5,061 nt of DNA from Oscillospiraceae bacterium (GTDB lineage: Bacteria > Bacillota_A > Clostridia > Oscillospirales > Oscillospiraceae): NCBI GenBank assembly GCA_016302015.1, contig JAEDOJ010000121.1:1-5061 (forward strand). The letters run 5' to 3'. Positions within the stretch are counted from its first letter, which is position 1, and every line of letters begins with the position of its first letter. Below are positions 1 to 5,061 of the stretch, piece after piece. The translations under genes were made by a program, and so were the position numbers. Below the pieces are notes generated by a model. The model saw only the letters and a program-made list of their open reading frames with translations, made no database searches and was not told the origin of the DNA.

Positions 1-3000
1 ACATGGAGTGACCGTTTTCGTCCTGTACCGCCACGGTGTTTCCGGCATCATCGGTAGCAATGCCATCGGACTCAAAGGAATTCTCCATCTGGACAGCATT
101 GAAATTCCCCGCTGCATCCACCACGCCCTCTACAAACATCTGCCGGATCTGCTCCACGGCGTCGGACATCTGCCGCACCAGCTTCCCTTCCTGGCTGTCC
201 GGGTTCATAGACTTGTACAGCCGCTTCACTCTGGCGGCAAAGCTTGCCCACCAGTGCTTCATCCGGCTCCAAAGCTCCTGATCCTGATTTCTCAGTTCTG
301 CCATCTTTTGCAGGGCGGTGCCGTCGGTCAGCATGGTTTCCATGCTGTCTGCCACCATTTCCTCAAAGGCCTCGTCATAGGAAAGTTTTCTTCCGTTGTC
401 CTTTGCCTTCTGGATTTGATCCGCAACCAGCTGCTCCACAGACTGTCCCTGTTTTCCGTACTGCTGCACAAGGAAGTTCGCCAGAACCTTGAATTTCGCC
501 GGAGACCACTGCCTGATAAAATGGGTCAGCTCATGGGCGGCGGTGAAGAGGATCATGCCCTCGCCGTTGTCGCCTGCGTTGATGTCCAGCCAGATTTCTC
601 CGTCCTTGTAGAAGCCGTTGGGTGCGGTAAATTCCCCGTCTCTGGTGGAGTAAACCCGGTTTCCGCTGCTGTTGACATAGGACTTGTACAGGTGGAAGGT
701 AAGGCCAAGATCCTCTCCCAGCCTGCTCAGAACCTTGACGGAAGTATCCTGCAAATCGCTGAGATTCTGATAGTCAGCCCGGTCACCCTCATACACCACG
801 CCGCCCTTTTTCCCGGCGGTTTTTTTGCTTTCCTGTATCGCCCTGCGGATTTCCGCAGTCTCACGTCCTACCTTCCGCCCGGCGTCGATCTGCCCCCGCT
901 GATAGGCATTCAGTCTCTGCTCCTTGGTCAGATCCTGAGAGAAGCTGCCCCGCTCCGCGGACAGATTGTACAGGCCGTAGGTGTACGCCTCCTGCGCCCC
1001 AAGGATGTAGGTGGTCAGGTCGGTCCCGGTTGCGTACCCCTCCGTCAGAGCAGCGATGGAAGCCGCGTCGATCCCCAGGTCTGCAAACACCGCATAAAGC
1101 GTGGCCTGATCCGAGGAACCGAATACAACATCCTCTGCGCCAACGGTCTTTGTTTCTCCCCCCTCCGTGGTCACCCGGAAGGTAAGCTGACCATTGTTGT
1201 TGCTTTCAGGGAGGATGGCTTTGATTTTTTCCCCGGTGCTTTTCAGCTCCGTCACGCCGTTGTCCGCAGTATCATACTTGTCATCAGCCGCCTTGATTTT
1301 GCTTACAATGGAGTTTTTGGTGTCGTTTTTAAATGTACCCTCCGCAGCCGTGTTGTCCCCTCTGGTCAGCATTATTCCGTTTCTGCCGAAGCGGTGCTGA
1401 AGATTGCGGAAGGAAACGGATCCGTCGTCTCCAAGCAGCTTGTCCAGTACGTCGGAAACCTTGTCGTTCTCCATCAGCTTGTTGTATGCCTTGATGTCGG
1501 CCTCCTCCGCCCTGTACTCCGCAATCGCGGAGATCGTGTCGGCGGCCTTCCTCGCCTGCCGGCGGTTCATCCCTGCGTCCTTCATCAGAGCGGAAACAAT
1601 GTCCGTGCGGTTTTGTACCGTTCTCAGGTCGTCTATCTGCTGGCTAAGAAGTCCAAGCAGACGGTTGGAGGAAGGATCCCCGGAAGACTTCTCCAGTGTC
1701 TTCTTTACAGCCTCCTGTGCGGATTTCTGCATTCTTGCTTCTTTTCTTGTTGTGGTTTCAGAAGACAAGCCAACAGAATTGTATGCCAACTGGCGAAGGG
1801 CATCTTCGCCGCCGTTTTTCCGGATTTCCTGCCCAATTGCGGTCTGATTCGACACGTTTGCGGCGTAATTCACCGCAGAGGTTGGGCCGGCCATAGCGCC
1901 GCCGGAGACAAAGCCTCCCATACCGGCCTCCCACAGCTTCCCGGAGATATATTTTGCTCCTGCCTCTGCCTGGGAAATACCCTCCGTTTCCATCATGCGT
2001 CTGATCTCTGTGTTCCAGTCGGACTGGCTGCCCATGATGATGCCGTTGGTCACCGTGTTGGCAAGCTCTGTAGCCATCTCCTCAGAGGCTTCCACGCCGC
2101 CCTGCACCAGAATGTTCTTGATCAACTGGGAGATCGTATTCGGGTTTTTCATGTTCAGGAATTTGTCAATGGAAATGTATTCAAAGGCGGCCTCCGCCAC
2201 GCCGGCAGTCAGTGCGCCGGCGATGATCTGATCCTCGCTTGCGCCCATTTCCCACAGTCTTGTCCCCTCTGACTTTGCGGCTCCCGCTCCCATCAGCACC
2301 GTATACGCATGACCGCCGATGGCCGCGCCAAGGGCGGAGTCTGCGCCGCTCATCAGAGCCTGGTATGCGTCTCCGTAGGAGAATCCCGCAATATTAAACC
2401 CGCCGGATTCCTCTTCGATCCGCTCAGCGGCCTCTCCGCGAAGAATCCCGGCCTGTCTGGTCATGCTGTTGTACGGATTGAAATCCTCCGTATTTCCTGC
2501 TGCCATCTGAAGAAGATAGTACACGCCTTCCCCAGCGCCTGCGACCACATTCATAGGGATGGACGCAAGATTATACAGCGCAAGCTCCAGATTACTCGCA
2601 TCGGAAATCTCATCCCGAAATTCCTGTTCCTCCCGTCTGGAAAGGGTGATCTGCATATCCTTCAGATATTTCTCAGCCGCTTCCTGTCCGTCCCTTGAGT
2701 AGATGTAATAATAGGTGTTGATTTCATTCTCTTTGAGAAATCTCCACCCAAGCTCATCGCCCTCCGCCACAGCCTCGTCCAGAGCGGAAGCAACGCCGTT
2801 TGTTTTCTGCAGTCTGGAATACTCAACGTCTCCGTTAAGGAATGCGCCCAGCTTATCCCGGACAACCGGAGCGTCGTATTTTGCGTAGAGATCGTCGTTC
2901 ACGATTTCGCCGAACTGGTTTACCAGACCTCCGGCAACAGGATCATATCGAATCGTGTCCTGATCAAACCGTCTGCGGTATTCTTCCGCATACTCAGCCG

Positions 3001-3673
3001 TCGGATTCCCATAGTCCCGCTGTTTGGATCTCCACCCAAAGTCGCTGTTTTGGGAAAAGGCATTGTAGTCGTCAAGAACCTTCATGCCTCTCTCATAGGC
3101 GGTGTTCATCATTCTCAGGGCGTCCAGTTCCTCCTGAGCAGCCTCGTTTTCGCCCTCTGACAGAATTTTCTCAAGCTCTGAGATTCTGTTTTTGTTCTTC
3201 TGGTAAATCTCACCACGGGCAGCCGTGCCGTCATCATAGACGCCGCCGGAAAGAACAGCCGCATTATAGTCCCGCTCATTTGCGAATTGACTGTAAATGC
3301 CGTTTCTCATGCTCATGATATCGTCATACTGACTGCCGATATCCATGAGGCCGTCCACATCATAGCCGTAGAACTTCAGTCTCTTCAGGTCGGTGTTGTA
3401 GGCGATGATGTCATTGCTAAGCTGGCGTCTGTCTGCTTCCGTCATGAAAGTATTGCCGGTCAGGCGGTTATAGATGTCCTGTCCACGCTGGTTTACGCCG
3501 GAGGCGATTTTGGAAGAATCGTCTGCGTTCTGTCGACGGATTTTTTCCATCGCATTATCAAAGGCTTTCTTTTTCTTCTCGTCCAGCTCAAAGCCTGTGG
3601 ATCTTCGGCCGGAATTATCGGCAGCCCTTCCGGGTCTGCTAACACTTTTTCCTGGATCATTTCTTTGCTGCAT
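1..3673 (-). CDS. Very large phage polyvalent-type protein with zinc metallopeptidase-like domain (3' end beyond window)
   Basis: The frame is open from the ATG at 3673 to the left edge: 1224 codons with no stop. AGGAGG lies six bases upstream and fixes the start. Visible order: a charged helical N-terminal part with a likely coiled coil (about residues 155-204); a Tyr-rich motif (about 309-337, INTYYYIYSRDGQEAAEKYL at 318-337); Gly/Ala-rich hydrophobic stretches (about 365-393, 434-466, 482-500 and 583-601); a GGVEASEEMATELAN segment (525-539); charged helices; then a metallopeptidase-like domain (about 979-1125). That domain has DINAG (1030-1034), HELTH (1047-1051, matching HExxH) and EAFEEMVAD (1101-1109), whose Glu residues could be the third zinc ligand. 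A basic, Trp-rich helical tail follows (from about 1117). HExxH domains inside giant multidomain phage 'polyvalent' proteins are known; such proteins are thought to act early after entry. The substrate is unknown. Delivery with the DNA is inference. The gene call is secure; the exact family is not. Confidence 0.88.
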   Translation of the reverse strand, partial: MQQRNDPGKSVSRPGRAADNSGRRSTGFELDEKKKKAFDNAMEKIRRQNADDSSKIASGVNQRGQDIYNRLTGNTFMTEADRRQLSNDIIAYNTDLKRLKFYGYDVDGLMDIGSQYDDIMSMRNGIYSQFANERDYNAAVLSGGVYDDGTAARGEIYQKNKNRISELEKILSEGENEAAQEELDALRMMNTAYERGMKVLDDYNAFSQNSDFGWRSKQRDYGNPTAEYAEEYRRRFDQDTIRYDPVAGGLVNQFGEIVNDDLYAKYDAPVVRDKLGAFLNGDVEYSRLQKTNGVASALDEAVAEGDELGWRFLKENEINTYYYIYSRDGQEAAEKYLKDMQITLSRREEQEFRDEISDASNLELALYNLASIPMNVVAGAGEGVYYLLQMAAGNTEDFNPYNSMTRQAGILRGEAAERIEEESGGFNIAGFSYGDAYQALMSGADSALGAAIGGHAYTVLMGAGAAKSEGTRLWEMGASEDQIIAGALTAGVAEAAFEYISIDKFLNMKNPNTISQLIKNILVQGGVEASEEMATELANTVTNGIIMGSQSDWNTEIRRMMETEGISQAEAGAKYISGKLWEAGMGGFVSGGAMAGPTSAVNYAANVSNQTAIGQEIRKNGGEDALRQLAYNSVGLSSETTTRKEARMQKSAQEAVKKTLEKSSGDPSSNRLLGLLSQQIDDLRTVQNRTDIVSALMKDAGMNRRQARKAADTISAIAEYRAEEADIKAYNKLMENDKVSDVLDKLLGDDGSVSFRNLQHRFGRNGIMLTRGDNTAAEGTFKNDTKNSIVSKIKAADDKYDTADNGVTELKSTGEKIKAILPESNNNGQLTFRVTTEGGETKTVGAEDVVFGSSDQATLYAVFADLGIDAASIAALTEGYATGTDLTTYILGAQEAYTYGLYNLSAERGSFSQDLTKEQRLNAYQRGQIDAGRKVGRETAEIRRAIQESKKTAGKKGGVVYEGDRADYQNLSDLQDTSVKVLSRLGEDLGLTFHLYKSYVNSSGNRVYSTRDGEFTAPNGFYKDGEIWLDINAGDNGEGMILFTAAHELTHFIRQWSPAKFKVLANFLVQQYGKQGQSVEQLVADQIQKAKDNGRKLSYDEAFEEMVADSMETMLTDGTALQKMAELRNQDQELWSRMKHWWASFAARVKRLYKSMNPDSQEGKLVRQMSDAVEQIRQMFVEGVVDAAGNFNAVQMENSFESDGIATDDAGNTVAVQDENGHSM

Positions 3674-3687
3674 TCTTTTCCTCCTCA
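3674..3687 (-). promoter_or_regulatory. Ribosome binding site of the giant gene, overlapping the upstream stop codon
   Basis: Read on the minus strand this is TGAGGAGGAAAAGA directly before ATG. The AGGAGG (3685-3680) begins in the last base of the TGA that ends the 348-residue gene and leaves a six-base spacer. Ribosomes finishing the upstream gene would stop on top of this site, which fits coupled translation. It is the only spacer between genes in the window. Confidence 0.85.
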
Positions 3688-4731
3688 GCCTCTGCTGTAT
3701 TTTGCGCCGGCATACTGTAAATAATCCTTGAAATCCTGCGCATCCTTACCCTCGATTCCATTACTGGCAAGCCACATATCCAGCGTTCTGGAATCAATTT
3801 TTACATTTGGATGCTGGACGTAATAGTTTGCGGCCATATCCACAATGTTCATAGTCCCGGTACCATTGCCACCGGGGCCATTCGAACCATCATCTCCTGG
3901 ACTGACATAGCCTCCCGTATTATTTCCGGATTCTCCTCCCGGTCTGTACTCCTTCCCGGTGGCAATATAATAAAGCTGTTTTGCGACCTCCTCGGAGATT
4001 CCAGCAGCAGCCAGCATATCCGCACCGGGCATCTGACCGCCGCTGAGGAGCGTGAGAGCCATATTGTAGGTGCGCTCTGTCTGTGCGTCCTCCTTCTCCT
4101 GCTGATCCTTCTGGAGCTGGTAGTTCCAATTCCGGTCATCCACGGCGGTCTGATAGTTCCAGTTTCTGTCGTCAATGGCCATCTGATCATTTCTGTCACG
4201 TTCTGCATACAGGCGGTTGTATTCCAGCTGCTCCTGTGCGTTTGCCCGGTCATAGGCGCTCTGTAGGCGGTCACCCTCGTCCTGATACTGAGCATATGCC
4301 AGTTGATAAAGCTCCGGGATCTTGTCGTTGACTTTCCCGGCATACTCGTTGTAAACGCTCTGACCGGCTGTCTGTGCATAGCTGTTTCCGTACCCGCCGG
4401 TCATGGAGGCAGCCATGCCCATGGTGTCCTGCATGGCCTTGCTGCCCTGGGACAGATACATTTCCCGGTACTGGCGGAACAGAGGATCGTCCTCCGCATT
4501 ATAGGAAAACGCCTGCCGACCATCCAACTGCTGTCCAAGCTGCTGACGGCTGTCCACCGCCTGCTGATAGGCCTGATATTTATTCGTGGGAGTGTAATTC
4601 ATCCCCTCCCCGGAGATCTTTTCATTTCTCTGCCGCTCATATTGGGCGGCGGAAAGGAAATCCCCGGTGTCCACCGCCTCGTTGATCCTCTGCTGATAGT
4701 CCACATCTTTGTCATACTTACGTTTTTCCAT
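3685..4731 (-). CDS. Phage protein with GGYGNSYAQ core and 11-residue repeats, probable virion component
   Basis: 348 residues, start fixed by AAGGAGG six bases before the ATG. No signal peptide or membrane segment is visible. The N-terminal part is charged and Gln/Tyr-rich. Residues 81-160 form the block I recognise as recurring in phages of gut Clostridia: DDPLFRQYREMYLSQGSKAM (81-100), then TGGYGNSYAQ (111-120). Next is a long, very polar, probably helical stretch (about 140-222) with two 11-residue repeats, AIDDRNWNYQT (185-195) and AVDDRNWNYQL (196-206). A short helical module (about 223-260, with MPGADMLAAAGIS) leads to a Gly/Asn/Pro linker (264-292) and a small C-terminal domain (293-348). 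No enzyme motif is seen. Its place between a likely tail-side protein and the giant gene suggests a structural or ejected internal virion protein. That role is inference; family recognition is from memory and not checked. Confidence 0.9.
   Translation of the reverse strand: MEKRKYDKDVDYQQRINEAVDTGDFLSAAQYERQRNEKISGEGMNYTPTNKYQAYQQAVDSRQQLGQQLDGRQAFSYNAEDDPLFRQYREMYLSQGSKAMQDTMGMAASMTGGYGNSYAQTAGQSVYNEYAGKVNDKIPELYQLAYAQYQDEGDRLQSAYDRANAQEQLEYNRLYAERDRNDQMAIDDRNWNYQTAVDDRNWNYQLQKDQQEKEDAQTERTYNMALTLLSGGQMPGADMLAAAGISEEVAKQLYYIATGKEYRPGGESGNNTGGYVSPGDDGSNGPGGNGTGTMNIVDMAANYYVQHPNVKIDSRTLDMWLASNGIEGKDAQDFKDYLQYAGAKYSRG
4114..4179 (-). repeat. Two tandem 33-base repeats coding for A-I/V-DDRNWNYQ
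   Basis: Two adjacent in-frame 33-base units (4179-4147 and 4146-4114) encode AIDDRNWNYQT and AVDDRNWNYQL, identical at nine of 11 residues. The preceding 11 residues, LYAERDRNDQM, look like a worn third unit (shared Asp/Arg/Asn pattern). The DNA has drifted in third codon positions more than the protein, for example CGT versus CGG for Arg, so the duplication is not recent and the residues seem to be held by selection. An 11-residue period fits a hendecad-type helix or coiled coil. Confidence 0.85.
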
Positions 4732-4864
4732 GGTTAACCTCCTTCTCCAACAGATTCAGTGCCGCCTGCAGTTCCCCGTGCAGGCGGAAAATATAGGCTT
4801 CAAGGTATCTCACCCGGTCTGCGAGATCACCGCTCTGATTCACCTTCGGCTGCTCCAGTCTCAT
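4718..4864 (-). CDS. Small conserved-looking phage protein (48 residues), overlapping both neighbours
   Basis: The frame runs from ATG at 4864 to TAA at 4718 and encodes 48 residues, starting MRLEQPKVNQSGDLADRVRY. The start shares ATGA with the stop of the upstream gene (4861-4864), and the end runs 14 bases into the next gene, whose ribosome site lies inside its codons. No strong Shine-Dalgarno is seen at a normal distance (GAAGGG sits about 12 bases upstream), so start by coupling is likely. After a short N-terminal EQPK segment the rest (about 14-43, with YLEAYIFRLHGELQAALNLL) should form one amphipathic helix. I recall short phage proteins with this layout, and longer structural proteins opening with a similar segment, in phages of Clostridia; that is memory, not a search. 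The role is unknown; a small virion or assembly partner of the next gene is a guess. Confidence 0.72.
   Translation of the reverse strand: MRLEQPKVNQSGDLADRVRYLEAYIFRLHGELQAALNLLEKEVNHGKT
4732..4744 (-). promoter_or_regulatory. Strong ribosome binding site of the 348-residue gene, inside the small gene
   Basis: On the minus strand this reads AAGGAGGTTAACC followed by ATG: a near-consensus Shine-Dalgarno with a six-base spacer. It is embedded in the Glu-Lys-Glu-Val-Asn-His codons at the end of the 48-residue gene. It decides the start at 4731; the next in-frame Met is residue 44 and has no need to be considered. Confidence 0.85.
4762..4787 (-). other. Perfect 9-bp inverted repeat (potential mRNA hairpin) inside the small gene
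   Basis: CCGCCTGCA (4762-4770) and TGCAGGCGG (4779-4787) are exact reverse complements around an eight-base loop, giving a GC-rich stem in the transcript. It lies within the 48-residue gene, about 17 bases before the Shine-Dalgarno of the 348-residue gene. No U-run follows on either strand, so it is not an intrinsic terminator. It could tune translation or RNA stability, or may only be a by-product of the Leu-Gln-Ala-Ala codons. Confidence 0.4.
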
Positions 4865-5061
4865 CTGAGATCACTTCCCTTCTCAAAAACATAGGTAATG
4901 CTGTGGATTTTGGCGTCACCGTCACCTGTGATCTTAATTCTCAGGTGGTCGCACCGTTTCGGGCGGCAGGGGATGCCAACGGCCTTGCAGGTGATGCCTG
5001 TATAGGTTGCCATAGGCTCCCAGGTTCCGGAGGAATCATACTCCGCGTAAACTCTCACACG
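4861..5061 (-). CDS. C-terminal end of a beta-rich phage protein (5' end beyond window)
   Basis: The frame is open from the right edge to TGA at 4861 and shows 66 residues. A GTG at 5058 could be read as a start, but the frame continues past it to the edge and no ribosome site is visible there, so this is most likely the tail of a longer protein. The sequence looks like alternating beta strands: RVYAEYDSSGTWEPMATY, then PCRPKRCDHLRIKITGDGDA, then IHSITYVFEKGSD. I associate this ending (a 'YDS-G-W' strand, a 'P-RCDH-RI-I-G-G' strand and a final 'SI---E-GSD') with structural proteins of Clostridia phages, probably on the tail or head-tail side; this is recall, not a search. It is coupled to the 48-residue gene through ATGA. 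The CDS call is firm, the function weak. Confidence 0.75.
   Translation of the reverse strand, partial: RVRVYAEYDSSGTWEPMATYTGITCKAVGIPCRPKRCDHLRIKITGDGDAKIHSITYVFEKGSDLR

Noticed and set aside
8..2272. 754-codon open frame on the plus strand, starting at GTG
   Set aside because: It is the exact codon-register mirror of the giant minus-strand gene. Plus-strand stops in this register need TTA, CTA or TCA codons in the gene, which are rare in its codon use; the frame ends just where a TCA (Ser468) occurs. The product is Cys/His/Leu-rich with no recognisable domain, and no ribosome site is seen.
2842..3318. 158-codon plus-strand frame rich in Arg, Ser, Pro and His
   Set aside because: Composition is typical of a shadow frame; it lies opposite the giant gene.
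3849..4379. 176-codon minus-strand frame inside the 348-residue gene
   Set aside because: It is an alternate frame of the same strand, Arg/Ser/Thr-rich and without a ribosome site, and it ignores the conserved-looking motifs of the real frame.
4303..4737. 144-codon plus-strand frame with hydrophobic stretches
   Set aside because: It lies opposite the 348-residue gene, which has a strong ribosome site and recognisable motifs; the hydrophobic look comes from reading antisense of polar codons.
4762..4787. Hairpin as a transcription terminator
   Set aside because: No U-run follows the stem on either strand, and it sits inside a coding frame in the middle of an operon.
5056..5058. GTG as the true start of a 65-residue gene at the right edge
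   Set aside because: The frame stays open to the window edge with no visible ribosome site, and the beta-rich ending looks like the tail of a larger protein. It cannot be settled without the sequence to the right.
1..5061. CRISPR arrays, tRNAs, insertion sequences, attachment sites, promoters
   Set aside because: I looked for regularly spaced repeats, clover-leaf stems, transposase motifs and intergenic space and found none; nearly every base is inside the four minus-strand genes.

Overview
The whole window reads as part of a late (virion/morphogenesis) operon of a tailed phage or prophage, transcribed from the minus strand (right to left). Three things suggest a Clostridia host, with gut Lachnospiraceae or Oscillospiraceae most likely: strong Shine-Dalgarno sites (AAGGAGG, AGGAGG) six bases before the starts, moderate GC with CTG/GAC/TCC-rich codon use, and protein motifs I associate with phages of these bacteria. 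That host call is inference from motifs and style; no marker gene is present. Integrase, attachment sites and host genes are all absent, so prophage and free phage cannot be told apart.

Layout in transcription order: (1) 5061-4861, the C-terminal end of a beta-rich phage protein whose start lies outside the window. (2) 4864-4718, a 48-residue gene joined to it by an ATGA stop/start overlap. (3) 4731-3685, a 348-residue protein overlapping gene 2 by 14 bases, with a conserved-looking GGYGNSYAQ core, two near-perfect 11-residue repeats, a Gly/Asn-rich linker and a small C-terminal domain. (4) 3673 to the left edge, a very large protein (1224 codons visible, unfinished) with a helical N-terminal part, several Gly/Ala-rich hydrophobic segments and a zinc metallopeptidase-like domain (HELTH, then EAFEEMVAD). 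There is effectively no noncoding DNA: the only gap between genes is 11 bases and holds the ribosome site of gene 4.

The tight overlaps suggest the four products are made together. My working model, which is inference, is a tail-side or head-tail protein followed by small and mid-size virion proteins and then a giant 'polyvalent'-type protein that may travel in the particle and enter the host with the DNA. Its protease-like domain and membrane-compatible segments fit that role. The long plus-strand open frames, including one of 754 codons over the left half, are mirror images of these genes and are not annotated.
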